A DNA stretch of 64,000 bases, from the NCBI GenBank assembly GCA_023423045.1, contig JAFAGA010000053.1, positions 1 to 64,000 on the forward strand, in the 5' to 3' direction. The DNA is from Bacillota bacterium (GTDB lineage Bacteria > Bacillota > Clostridia > Lachnospirales > Lachnospiraceae). Positions 34,125 through 43,389 of this stretch are shown here, one piece after another. The position numbers and the translations under genes are program-made. How positions within the stretch are numbered: the stretch's first letter is position 1; every line of letters begins with the position of its first letter. A model generated the notes under the pieces. That model was given only the letters and a program-made list of their open reading frames with translations, had not been told where the DNA came from and searched no databases.

Positions 34125-36218
34125 CTAATATTCACTTAGACCCCATCCGATAAATTTATCGTTCTGAGAATCAAACAGTTCTTTACCGCTAATCATAGGG
34201 TACTCCTTTAAAAGCTCCAATACGGGCTCTCTATAGGAGTCCGGCTGGGGTATCCCTTCCGAACCGATCCTGATCCAGTTCTCTGTCCCCTCCAAGGAAT
34301 ACATAAATTCATAGAGATACCATCCTGGCTCATAATCCTTATCAAACTCAAGATAGCTGTGAAAATAGGATATCCGTCCTTCCAAATGCTTCGTCTTCTC
34401 CTCAAAAGTTCCGCAAAACAACTCTCTGCCGGAATCCATTTTTACCGCCCGCTGTTCCTTGCACCATATTTCCTCATCAATTCTATGGAGGAGTAAGCGG
34501 TATTTCATTCCAGCCTCACCAACGATATTAATTGCTGCCCGGTCTCCCACTGCCGCCTTCTTGGGTCCTTCAAAAAACACCGGCTGATGCTCCGGATAAA
34601 ATTTTTCACTCTTTAACCATTCCTCCGGCTTATCACTTGCCCTTCTGTAATGAGAGACACCCTTGGGGTGAATTTCACGTCCCCGGAGCATATCGGTTAA
34701 AATCTGTCCGGCATGAACCTCCAGGTCCTCCACATTGTTATGGCCAAAGCGATAGCCCAGCTGAAACTCCACTTCAATGCCTTGAGCCAAAAGCCGGTCC
34801 GCCAGATCGATGACGTTATCCTTCGTATTCATAACATCATGGGTTCCGGCATAAAAAAACACTCTGGTTCCCTGCTCTTTCATTGCCAGTATGGAAGGCC
34901 TTGGTAACAGGCTGAACACATCCCTTGCTATGTTTTTATCCAAAGTTCCCGTTAAGCTATGAAGCAGCAGCTGTTCGCCGGACAGGTGATATACCGGGTC
35001 CCTCCATTCCTTCCTCCAGGAATATTTATAGCCGGTATCATCACTCATGATATTGTAAATCATAGGCGAGGTTGGATTTGCTACATCATAGTCACTGCAG
35101 CTTAATCTTACAATGGGATTGGAACATATGACATATTTCACTTTATAATTATTATGATAGGGGTTTCCTGCCGCAACCAAAGCGGTAATTCCGCCTCTGG
35201 AGCCTCCCACTGCCACGATAGCCTCTTTGTCGGCTCCAAATTCAGTTCCTGCTATCTCAAAAAGCTCCGAGAGATTATGGTAGGCAGACAGCTGTAAAGT
35301 GCGGGCTCCGGCAGAACCTCCTCCATTCCATAAGATACCTAAGGGTGCGGCTCCGGTTTCCTTCAGGGTATCAGCAATCCGCTTCATATATGAAATACTG
35401 CTGAACAAATAGAAGTTATCGTTGCTGTCATAAAAGCCGGTGAACAAAACAGGGTAGGGCTTCGCTGCAGTATCACTCCAATAGGGCGGCAGCAAAAAGG
35501 TGGCAAGGCTTGGGTGCTCCTCTTCGTATGCCACAATATAATTATTTACAACCTGAAACAGGGGTAGCTTCGTATAACGCTGCTGTTTGGGATAATTCTG
35601 AAACAGAACGGGATAGCCGGTCTCCTTAAGAGCCTGGTCCGAAATCCATATTGCCAGTCTATCGGTAACCCGCTTGAGGCTGAAATTCTCGCCCAGGTAC
35701 TCCTCAAAGGAGGGTACTCTGCAATAGCCCTCCCCCTTTCCGGAGGATACTAAATTATACTGATCCGTAAGATACGCGTAGGGACTCCCGGGATCAAGAT
35801 CAAAGATAGGTGTTTCGCTAATGATCTCCCCCTTTTCCAGATTGATATCAAGTAATCCGGGAGCATCACTTCCTCCCAGAGAAAAACCTCCAAGCCCCTG
35901 ATTCAGGCTCTTATCCCAATGGGTAACAATGGGAAAGTCATTGACCAGAGCCTCTGATACCACAGTATAGCTGCCGGCTTCTGCCTGCTCCAGTATTACC
36001 TGTCCTCCAGTTTCATCAACTAAGGTTGGCGTCAGGTATTCTATCCGTTCTTCTTGCTTTCTGGCACAATAGAGCTTAAAATCACCCTTGCCGATGTAAC
36101 TCAGAAGCTGGGGCGCTACCGAAAAGCTTAGCTTATTCTCAGTACTATCTATTCTATATAACCTGCTTAACGGAACATAGGTATCCGGTACAAATATAAA
36201 GCTTTGATTGCTGCTCAT
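34125..36218 (-). CDS. Large alpha/beta hydrolase of unknown substrate
   Basis: About 697 residues with no signal peptide. The catalytic nucleophile is Ser340 in VAVGGSRGGITAL; the Asp is probably in YAGTHDVMNTKD and the His in GYRFGHNNVED, an order typical of prolyl-oligopeptidase-like/esterase folds. A WNGGGSAGAR segment precedes it. The first 250 residues and the last 100 are beta-rich without a recognised domain. ATG 36218 has GGAGG 6 nt upstream. It lies between the permease and GH92 genes, so de-acylation of decorated mannosides is a guess. Confidence 0.75.
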   Translation of the reverse strand: MSSNQSFIFVPDTYVPLSRLYRIDSTENKLSFSVAPQLLSYIGKGDFKLYCARKQEERIEYLTPTLVDETGGQVILEQAEAGSYTVVSEALVNDFPIVTHWDKSLNQGLGGFSLGGSDAPGLLDINLEKGEIISETPIFDLDPGSPYAYLTDQYNLVSSGKGEGYCRVPSFEEYLGENFSLKRVTDRLAIWISDQALKETGYPVLFQNYPKQQRYTKLPLFQVVNNYIVAYEEEHPSLATFLLPPYWSDTAAKPYPVLFTGFYDSNDNFYLFSSISYMKRIADTLKETGAAPLGILWNGGGSAGARTLQLSAYHNLSELFEIAGTEFGADKEAIVAVGGSRGGITALVAAGNPYHNNYKVKYVICSNPIVRLSCSDYDVANPTSPMIYNIMSDDTGYKYSWRKEWRDPVYHLSGEQLLLHSLTGTLDKNIARDVFSLLPRPSILAMKEQGTRVFFYAGTHDVMNTKDNVIDLADRLLAQGIEVEFQLGYRFGHNNVEDLEVHAGQILTDMLRGREIHPKGVSHYRRASDKPEEWLKSEKFYPEHQPVFFEGPKKAAVGDRAAINIVGEAGMKYRLLLHRIDEEIWCKEQRAVKMDSGRELFCGTFEEKTKHLEGRISYFHSYLEFDKDYEPGWYLYEFMYSLEGTENWIRIGSEGIPQPDSYREPVLELLKEYPMISGKELFDSQNDKFIGWGLSEY

Positions 36219-36271
36219 AATAACCTCCAACTGCCTGTAACAGGCCTTCTGTTCTTGTCGTACATTTACTC

Positions 36272-37165
36272 TCAGCCTTTGATTCCACTGACGGTAACAC
36301 CCTGCATAATCAGCTTCTGAAATATTACAAATATGATAACGGGCGGTATAATGGCAAAGACAACAGCCATCAGCTGTATATCCAGGGACAGATTGGCATT
36401 ATTCTTTACCGAGTAAATTGCCAGCATGACCGTGTAAGTATCTTTATTGTTCAAGACCAGGTAGGGCAACAGGAAATCACTCCACACATTATTCACTGTA
36501 AAAATAACTGCTACTGCTATGATCGGTTTACTTAACGGAAGCATAATTCTGGCGAAAATTCTCATATTGCCGCAGCCATCCAATCTGGCTGCCTCAATCA
36601 ACGGCATCGGTATTCCGTCAAAGAAGCTCTTAAAGATCAGTACAAAGAAAGCATTGGCGCCGCAGACCAGCCAAAGAGGCCAATAGGTGTTCACCAGGTT
36701 GAAGCCGAATAGAGGAAAATGGATGATATTCTTATACAGCGGAACCAGGCTTAAGGTAGACGGCAGCAGCATCGTCCATAGTATAATCGTAAAATACACC
36801 TTACTTCCGACGGGTTTCAGCCTGGAGAGTACGAAGCCGGCCAATCCATTTGCAATCACCGTCACCAGCACAGCTCCTCCAACCACCTTTAAGGTATTGA
36901 CATAAAATTTAAGATAATCCAGCTGCCTCCAGACCCTGACCATCTTATTAAAATCAAAGCGTTCAGGCAACAGGGTAATGGGTATCTGATATAATTCCTT
37001 TGTGCTTTTCATGCTGGATACAAAGATCCAGAGGGGGGGCAGCAAACAAATCAGGGCAAGGAACATTAAAAATGCAAATATTGTCCAATATAAAATCTTA
37101 ATTCTTAGCTTTTTCAGGTCCATGAAGTTAATCAGCCCTGAATCCTTATTCACAAATCTCGTCAT
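36272..37165 (-). CDS. ABC sugar transporter permease (MalG/CUT1 type)
   Basis: 297 residues, six predicted transmembrane helices, and the cytoplasmic EAA loop EAARLDGCGNMRIFARIMLP, which docks on the ATPase. Typical of binding-protein-dependent oligosaccharide import. It starts 15 bp after the partner permease. GGAGAGGAG precedes the ATG. No ATPase is encoded nearby; a shared MsmK/UgpC-type subunit elsewhere is likely, as usual for CUT1 systems of Gram-positive bacteria. Confidence 0.94.
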   Translation of the reverse strand: MTRFVNKDSGLINFMDLKKLRIKILYWTIFAFLMFLALICLLPPLWIFVSSMKSTKELYQIPITLLPERFDFNKMVRVWRQLDYLKFYVNTLKVVGGAVLVTVIANGLAGFVLSRLKPVGSKVYFTIILWTMLLPSTLSLVPLYKNIIHFPLFGFNLVNTYWPLWLVCGANAFFVLIFKSFFDGIPMPLIEAARLDGCGNMRIFARIMLPLSKPIIAVAVIFTVNNVWSDFLLPYLVLNNKDTYTVMLAIYSVKNNANLSLDIQLMAVVFAIIPPVIIFVIFQKLIMQGVTVSGIKG

Positions 37166-37180
37166 TTTAATCTCCTCTCC

Positions 37181-38122
37181 TTATGTACTCTGATCTGTTT
37201 TTGCATTATATACCATATATATAACTGTCATTATGGATAGCAGCACAAAGGTAATTCCTCCGATCGCCATGGATTTACCGGCATTAAAATAGCGAAAAGC
37301 CTGATAATAACTCTCCAGCATCAAGGTCATGGAAGCATTGTTGGGACCTCCCGAGGTCATAACCAGCGGCTCCTGCATGGTCTGGAAGACACCGATGATC
37401 TGCATGATCAGCATCAGCCCCATTACACCGGATACATGGGGCAGGGTGATGTATCTTGCCCGTTTTAATATTCCTGCGCCATCCATGCTGGCAGCTTCAT
37501 AAAGCTCCTGGTTCACATTCTGCAGACTTGCCATATAGATGAGCATCGTAGCTCCAAACCCTCTCCAGGTCATGGTAATGATGATTAACAAAATAGTCAG
37601 GTTAGAGTTTTGCAGCCATTCGGACTTCGCAAGCCCCACAAGGGATAACAGGCTGTTTAAAATTCCCCCATCCCCCGGATTAAACATAAAATACCATAAC
37701 AGCGCAGCTGCCATCCCCGGGATCATGGTGGGAAAATAAAAGGAAAATCTGAAAAAAGATTTCAGATGAATCATTTCATTCACTAATACCGCAATTAACA
37801 GCGGTATCAGATACCCTATAAGAATTGACCAAAAGGTATAGGTAAAGGTATTAAAAAATGCACTTTTGAATTCGGAATTAGTGATAACCGCAATATAATT
37901 GTCAAAGCCAATAAACTTTACTGCCTCGTAGCCCTTGGTTTTATAAAAGGACAGCACCAATCCCGATAATAACGGCTGCCAGCTAAAGATAATAAAGCAA
38001 AACAAACTTGGCACCAACAGCAGCCAGGCGGACAGATTTAACTTGAGCTTACCAAGAATTCGCTTTGCCGTCTTGCTTTTGCTGCCATGCTTTTGTGCTG
38101 CCATTCTGTCGGAAGTCTTCAA
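37181..38122 (-). CDS. ABC sugar transporter permease (MalF/UgpA type)
   Basis: About 314 residues with six transmembrane helices, a charged N-terminus, and the EAA loop EAASMDGAGILKRARYITLP. I prefer a TTG start at 38122, 9 nt after AAAGGAG; an ATG at 38131 overlaps the end of that ribosome site and the frame stays open to 38167. It partners the permease at 36272-37165 and the binding protein at 38349-39815. Confidence 0.92.
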   Translation of the reverse strand: MKTSDRMAAQKHGSKSKTAKRILGKLKLNLSAWLLLVPSLFCFIIFSWQPLLSGLVLSFYKTKGYEAVKFIGFDNYIAVITNSEFKSAFFNTFTYTFWSILIGYLIPLLIAVLVNEMIHLKSFFRFSFYFPTMIPGMAAALLWYFMFNPGDGGILNSLLSLVGLAKSEWLQNSNLTILLIIITMTWRGFGATMLIYMASLQNVNQELYEAASMDGAGILKRARYITLPHVSGVMGLMLIMQIIGVFQTMQEPLVMTSGGPNNASMTLMLESYYQAFRYFNAGKSMAIGGITFVLLSIMTVIYMVYNAKTDQST

Positions 38123-38251
38123 GCAGGTCATCTCCTTTCTGATAGAAACCCATATAGATAATTGCAAAACCTTTTTTACTGTTCATTGTTGCATAAGACC
38201 CTGTAACCCTTTAATATTTATCGAAAAAAAAGGTTAAAAATTGAGGGTTTG

Positions 38252-38279
38252 GGTGCTGCCAGCCTTTTGCTGAGCAGCC
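38252..38279 (-). terminator. Stem-loop between the binding-protein and permease genes
   Basis: On the minus strand a GGCTGCTCAGC arm pairs with GCTGGCAGCACC around an AAAAG loop with small bulges, and an eight-T run follows at 38224-38231. Such elements often give the binding protein more transcript than the permeases. The pairing is imperfect. Confidence 0.4.
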
Positions 38280-38348
38280 GCCCATCCCTCCCTGTCATTC
38301 CATTTTCCGAAAGTGAGAACAAGATTACTGTTCTGACTTATTCCTTGA

Positions 38349-39815
38349 TTAATTGGTCTCCGAATTCGCTACATCCAGATAATCCTTCTGGAAGTTCTCA
38401 ACAGCCTGATTCAGCAATGCCTGGGGATCGGCATCCTTGTTCGTCAACACCTCTTGAATGACTCCGTCCAGTACGGAGTAAAGCTCCTGAGCATTTACCG
38501 GCGGTTCGGAACGAAGTCCTTCGGATACATTATCACAGTAATTATTCCACAAATTCATATCAACATTTTTATGGGTTTCAATAATTTCTGCCAGGGTATC
38601 CACATAGGACGGGTCGGACCATACTTCGATTCCCACCGGACCAACGGGTAAACCGGTATTGGCATAATCGTTGTATTTATTGCTTAAAGCGGTTCTGGAA
38701 GCCTCTGTAATCTCCGGTGTAAAGCCGGTCACCTCCAGGTACTTTAAGCAGGCATCCACCTGCTCCGGCGTCACGGTAGGGGAGAACATATACACGGAGC
38801 CTCCCATCAGGGCTATATTACCGGCATCTCCGGCCGGCACCTGTGACATGGCGAGATTGTCCTTATCATAGTCGGTAGCACTTAACAGATAGGATACCCA
38901 GCCATAGAGTCCGAAGGAGGTAGCGGCCTGATCCGTACCAAAGGTGCTTAACAAGCCTGTAACATCCGAGATCAGCTCATCCTGCAGGCAGTCATATTTC
39001 CAACGAAGATCCTTCACATACTGCAGCGCAGCAACCGCTTCCGGACCGTTAAAGGTAGCCTTCCATTTTCCGTCAACCTTTTCTTCGAATTCTGCACCGA
39101 AGGACCAGGCGATGTTCATAAAGGTCCATCCGCCCTGATTAGAGTCCGTCAGCATGTAAAAGCCGGCTTTTCCTGTTCTTTCTTTGATCATTTGACAATC
39201 CCTTGCCAACTCCTCATAGGTTTTGGGGAATACGGGTACTCCGTTCTCATCTACCAGACCCGCTTCCTTCCAAAGACTCACATTATACCACAGACCCATG
39301 GAGTAAGCCGTTACAGGAATCCCATAAATTCTGTCGCCCGAGGTAACCAGGGACAATAAATCCGGATTAATTGCCGCATCATAACCATTCTGCTTCACCA
39401 CCTCGGTGATATCCGCCGCATATCCTGCTTCAATAATTTTATTCGTCTCTGTATAATAGGTACTGTACAGGGTGGGAAGCTGACCGCTTGCCGCCAGCGG
39501 CAAAAAGGTGTCCACACTATATACATATTCGCTGGTTTCTATGGTGATATAAGGATATTTCTCTTTCATCGCGGCGATATACCCCTGATGTGTTTCATAA
39601 TCACTGCTTTCAGGAGTCGGCCAGCTGCCGATTGTAATGGTGACCGGAGTATTCTCAGCTGCCTGATTCTCCTCCACCTGCTTCTCCTCCGGAGCTTTTG
39701 TTATGTTATTATCCTTATCGGTTTGCTCTCCCTTTGGTTTACCACATGCAATCAGAGTCAGGATTGAGATAAGTACACATAGCGCTAACAGTAATAATTT
39801 CTTCATTTTTTTCAT
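38349..39815 (-). CDS. ABC transporter sugar-binding lipoprotein
   Basis: 488 residues with a lipoprotein signal (KKLLLLALCVLISILTLIAC; Cys is the lipid site) and a charged linker, then a family 1 solute-binding fold (TITIGSWPTPESSDYETHQG; IYGIPVTAYSMGLWYNVSLW). It would capture an oligosaccharide, most likely a mannoside, outside the membrane. The start is ATG 39815 or ATG 39806. It is the first gene of the transport operon, with a promoter region shared with the end of the kinase gene. Confidence 0.93.
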   Translation of the reverse strand: MKKMKKLLLLALCVLISILTLIACGKPKGEQTDKDNNITKAPEEKQVEENQAAENTPVTITIGSWPTPESSDYETHQGYIAAMKEKYPYITIETSEYVYSVDTFLPLAASGQLPTLYSTYYTETNKIIEAGYAADITEVVKQNGYDAAINPDLLSLVTSGDRIYGIPVTAYSMGLWYNVSLWKEAGLVDENGVPVFPKTYEELARDCQMIKERTGKAGFYMLTDSNQGGWTFMNIAWSFGAEFEEKVDGKWKATFNGPEAVAALQYVKDLRWKYDCLQDELISDVTGLLSTFGTDQAATSFGLYGWVSYLLSATDYDKDNLAMSQVPAGDAGNIALMGGSVYMFSPTVTPEQVDACLKYLEVTGFTPEITEASRTALSNKYNDYANTGLPVGPVGIEVWSDPSYVDTLAEIIETHKNVDMNLWNNYCDNVSEGLRSEPPVNAQELYSVLDGVIQEVLTNKDADPQALLNQAVENFQKDYLDVANSETN

Positions 39816-39900
39816 TTCCTCTGCCTTCCTTTCAAACTCTTTATTACGGATCCGCAGTAATTATTGTAACCTCTAATCCATAACCGTTACAACCGTACTA

Positions 39901-39910
39901 TCCTATGAAA
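39901..39910. promoter_or_regulatory. TCCTATGAAA site before the sugar-binding protein gene
   Basis: The CCTATGA core recurs three times (once inverted) in the 43165-43253 region in front of the response regulator and the sensor gene. It lies about 85 bp upstream of the binding-protein start. A YesN-type regulator site is possible but unproven. Confidence 0.3.
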
Positions 39911-39940
39911 GGGTATACAAAGCTGTCATATTCGTGTATG

Positions 39941-41707
39941 CTACGGGCCCTCCTTGATACACAGGCGCACCTGCACCCTTGTGCCCCGGCCTGGCTCACT
40001 GGTAATTTCAATACCGTATCCGGGACCGTATTCCAGCTTTAGTCTCTCGTCCACATTCAGCAAGCCATAGCCGCCTCCCCCAATCTCATTTTTTACCTTG
40101 CGCAAATCTGTTTGCTTCACATCAAAGCCCACTCCGTCGTCAATGACCTCAAGTAATATATCATCACCCGTCCTGCTTGCATTAATCCAGATGTGTCCCT
40201 CTCCCCTTTTCTCATAAATACCATGGCGTATGGCATTCTCAACCAAAGGCTGCAGAATCAGCTTGACCATTTTTATAGTTTTTATCTCCTCCGGTATCTG
40301 ATACACCACCTCAAACTTACCATGGTTTAACATTTTCTGAATCGTAACAAAGCACTGTACCAGCTGTATTTCCTCATCAATGGTGATATAGTTTTCCCCT
40401 TTATGCAGGCTTAGACGGAAGAACTTTGCCAGCTGCATAACCAGCATTTCTATGTCATCCTGCTTTTTTATCTTCGCTATCCAGCCGATGGTATCCAGGG
40501 TGTTGTACAGAAAATGAGGATTGATCTGAGCCTGAAGGGCAAGAAACTCCAATTCCCTTTGTTTTTCCTTTTCTTCATTATTCTTATGAATCAGATCATT
40601 AATTCTGATTACCATATCGTGAAAGCTCATTTCCAGCTCATAGATCTCATCTCTTGGATGTGCGGACAATAAAGCCTCCATGGTACTGTTACCAAAGCGG
40701 TTTACCTTTTCCTTTAACCCATGGAGAGAGCGGGCCAATCTCTTTGATATAAATACTGCAATAAATACAGCCATAACCAGCATTCCTATTTCAATGATGA
40801 GAATAATTTTATTTATCTGGGTTATTACAGCAAAAAGCTTATGATAGGGAAGCACACTGACAATTGTCCAATCAAATCCGATTTTCCCCATGCGTTCACT
40901 CATGCTATGCTCTGCAATTACAGACATTTCACCGTCTACTTCGGCATTGATGACCATACCGCTCTTGATACCTTCATAAATCCCGGCATTTTTGATCGGT
41001 ATTCCGGTCTCTTCCTTCCGGAGGTGCGAGATAACCTGTTTTCCTCCCGCCAAAACAAAGGAGTAACCCTTTTCCGACATGACCTCCTGATAAACCTGAA
41101 ATAAAGCATCTTCTCTGATATATATGACCAGATAGCCCATATCCTGCCCGGTATAAAAGTTATTCAGCCTCAGTCCATATAGAATATAAACAGAGCCATC
41201 CGCTCCCCTGACTATGGTATCACACAGGGGATACTGCTCCGCTTTCAGGCTGTTTAAGTATGCTTCGTCGGGTGGAAGCAAGGATTCTCTGCCGCTCTGC
41301 AGCTCATACATGACCCCTTTTCTGTCAATGATATAAATGTCACCAATACAGGTTCGGTCGGATTTGGATAGCATGGATTCCAATTCCTCCTGTATCCTCA
41401 CCAGCTTCTCATTATAACTCAGCTCCTCATTGTCTATCGTATTATAAATCTCTCCGTTGGTTTTAATCCTAACGGTAGAGATGATCATTTCATCAATTAC
41501 CGCTTCTATTCCAGTGACAATTTGTATTTGAGCAGTTTTAACAAAATCGTAGACGTAGGAATCGGTAAGCTTTCTGGTAACGTAATCAGACAGGAAGATA
41601 ATAATCAGGGAAAAGACCACAAGTATCAAAATAAGAAAACCTGCAATCCGGTGAAAGATCTTAAACCTGCGCAGAAAAATTTCCATAACCCGTTTAATTT
41701 TTTTCAT
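39941..41707 (-). CDS. YesM/LytS-type sensor histidine kinase
   Basis: 588 residues: a transmembrane helix near residue 20-45, an extracellular sensing domain (about 45-290), a second helix (IILIIEIGMLVMAVFIAVFI), a HAMP-like segment, then the His_kinase motif QAQINPHFLYNTLDTIGWI with its phosphoacceptor His, and an ATPase domain (VENAIRHGIY, GGGYGLLNVDERL). It is the partner of the following AraC-type response regulator, whose stop codon it overlaps by 14 bp. The pair lies before the sugar transporter and probably controls it in response to the sugar. Confidence 0.95.
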   Translation of the reverse strand: MKKIKRVMEIFLRRFKIFHRIAGFLILILVVFSLIIIFLSDYVTRKLTDSYVYDFVKTAQIQIVTGIEAVIDEMIISTVRIKTNGEIYNTIDNEELSYNEKLVRIQEELESMLSKSDRTCIGDIYIIDRKGVMYELQSGRESLLPPDEAYLNSLKAEQYPLCDTIVRGADGSVYILYGLRLNNFYTGQDMGYLVIYIREDALFQVYQEVMSEKGYSFVLAGGKQVISHLRKEETGIPIKNAGIYEGIKSGMVINAEVDGEMSVIAEHSMSERMGKIGFDWTIVSVLPYHKLFAVITQINKIILIIEIGMLVMAVFIAVFISKRLARSLHGLKEKVNRFGNSTMEALLSAHPRDEIYELEMSFHDMVIRINDLIHKNNEEKEKQRELEFLALQAQINPHFLYNTLDTIGWIAKIKKQDDIEMLVMQLAKFFRLSLHKGENYITIDEEIQLVQCFVTIQKMLNHGKFEVVYQIPEEIKTIKMVKLILQPLVENAIRHGIYEKRGEGHIWINASRTGDDILLEVIDDGVGFDVKQTDLRKVKNEIGGGGYGLLNVDERLKLEYGPGYGIEITSEPGRGTRVQVRLCIKEGP

Positions 41708-42974
41708 GATTTAATATAATCCTCACATAATCACTGGGATTCACTCCCGTCATTTTTTTAAATACCTTGGTAAAATACTTTACATCATTGTAACCTACAC
41801 TTTTTGATATCTCGTAAATTTTTTTATCCGGGTCCTTTAACAGCTCCTTCGCCGCATCAATTCTGCAATCCGTCAGGCAATCGTTGAAGGTTTTACCCAA
41901 TTCGTTCTTCATCATATGCATTAAATAGGAGGGGCTGATATATAATTTCCTGGAGGCTGATTCCACGGTAATGTCCTTATAGTAATTGTTTTTAATATAT
42001 TTGATGACTTCTTTTATCTCCTGCCGGTATTCCTTCCCCTCAACATCTCCCTGATAGGACACACTGCTGCTGCCGGGAAGGAATTTATAGCCCGCCGCAT
42101 TTACCGCATCCTCATAAGCTCCATGAATTTGTTCAATCTCCGCGCAAAGAGTACTGATCCCAATTGAGAAGGTGAGAGAATACTTCTTTTGAACCTCTCC
42201 GGTAAATCTGTGGCAGCACTCCTCCACCTCCCGAATCATGTCCAAACCTGTGTCGGAGGGGTGCAGCACGATGCACAATTCTTCCTCCTGTATTTCAATC
42301 ATAAGACCCATGAATTTCGAGCTTAACAGCAAATATTTAGAGACACACTCATCAATCCAGGCTTTCATACCGGCAAGCTCATTTTCATCAAGCTGCTGAC
42401 GGTAAATCTCAAAATCATCATATTTAATATAAACGACAAGATTATTCTTTACTTCCATCGGAATACCAAGAAACTGTATACGCTCTGCAATTTCCTGTGA
42501 AGCAGTTATCTTTCCTGCCAGCAGATCTTTGAGAAATTGATTTGTTATAGAAGAAAGCTCTCCTTTTAGTTTTTCATAATAATTTTTCGTGCTCTTTTGT
42601 ATCTTCATTGTTTCCACCACCTTAGCAACGGTTTCCACCAGCTGCTGTTTGTCTATGGGTTTTAAGAGATACGCCAATGCTCCATGGTTGATAGCAACCT
42701 GGGCATATTCAAAATCATTAAAACCGCTGAGAACGATCACCGCGCTCTTCAGCTTATATTCCTTAAGCTTCCCCATTAATTCCAGGCCATTAAGTATGGG
42801 CATTCGTATGTCCATTAATATAATATCCGGTTCCAATTCCAGAGCTAATTTAAGACCGTCTTCACCATTACCTGCATCACCGACCAATTCCACTCCTATT
42901 TCATTCCAGTCTGTAAGCTCCTTTATGCCAAGTCTAAGGTAATATTCGTCATCCACAACAATCATAGTAATCAT
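41694..42974 (-). CDS. YesN-type response regulator with AraC DNA-binding domain
   Basis: About 426 residues. Receiver: ITMIVVDDEYYLRLG, phosphoacceptor Asp in DIILMDIRMPILNGLE, Lys in AYLLKPIDKQ. The middle region is linker-like. The C-terminal AraC/XylS domain has VESASRKLYISPSYLMHMMK and VGYNDVKYFTKVFKKMTGVNPSDYV. ATG 42974 is used, with GGGGG 6 nt upstream. It should activate the mannoside transport and hydrolase operon. Confidence 0.95.
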   Translation of the reverse strand: MITMIVVDDEYYLRLGIKELTDWNEIGVELVGDAGNGEDGLKLALELEPDIILMDIRMPILNGLELMGKLKEYKLKSAVIVLSGFNDFEYAQVAINHGALAYLLKPIDKQQLVETVAKVVETMKIQKSTKNYYEKLKGELSSITNQFLKDLLAGKITASQEIAERIQFLGIPMEVKNNLVVYIKYDDFEIYRQQLDENELAGMKAWIDECVSKYLLLSSKFMGLMIEIQEEELCIVLHPSDTGLDMIREVEECCHRFTGEVQKKYSLTFSIGISTLCAEIEQIHGAYEDAVNAAGYKFLPGSSSVSYQGDVEGKEYRQEIKEVIKYIKNNYYKDITVESASRKLYISPSYLMHMMKNELGKTFNDCLTDCRIDAAKELLKDPDKKIYEISKSVGYNDVKYFTKVFKKMTGVNPSDYVRIILNHEKN

Positions 42975-43164
42975 AAAATCCCCCACAACTTCTTATATTT
43001 GTGTTCTTTCCGTATTGTTTTCACAATGATAGAGCTTATATAATTATATCCATAACATATCTCCGGCTGGCCCAATGTCAATAAGTTAAAACATTGCAGG
43101 CCAGACTGGGATACTCCTTTTGGCAGCCTTTCACTTTCAGAACTCTTTCGCTCTTACACCTTAA

Positions 43165-43290
43165 CTATGACAAGATAATGTTATCATAGGGACGGTCAAA
43201 TTAATAGGCTACGATTCTGCATTAGGGGTACTATTCTGCTTTTCCTATGACAAAACTGCTGACTTTCTATGCGGAACTTAAATCCGCATA
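43165..43290. promoter_or_regulatory. Operator-like repeats between the response regulator and the divergent sensor
   Basis: CTATGACAA (43165-43173) faces TTATCATAGG (43181-43190), together an imperfect 25-bp palindrome, and CCTATGACAA recurs at 43244-43253. A further 8-bp hairpin with TATGCGGA (43268-43275) and TCCGCATA (43283-43290) lies closer to the sensor gene. The whole 42975-43389 gap holds no gene. These repeats are candidates for binding by the YesN-type regulator. Confidence 0.45.
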
Positions 43291-43389
43291 TGAGGCTTGC
43301 CATTTGCCACGGTATCTTTTATACTTTAACTAACAGGAACCGGATGATTCATGACTCCTGTTTGCAACAGGTATAACGGAGGAGCATCT

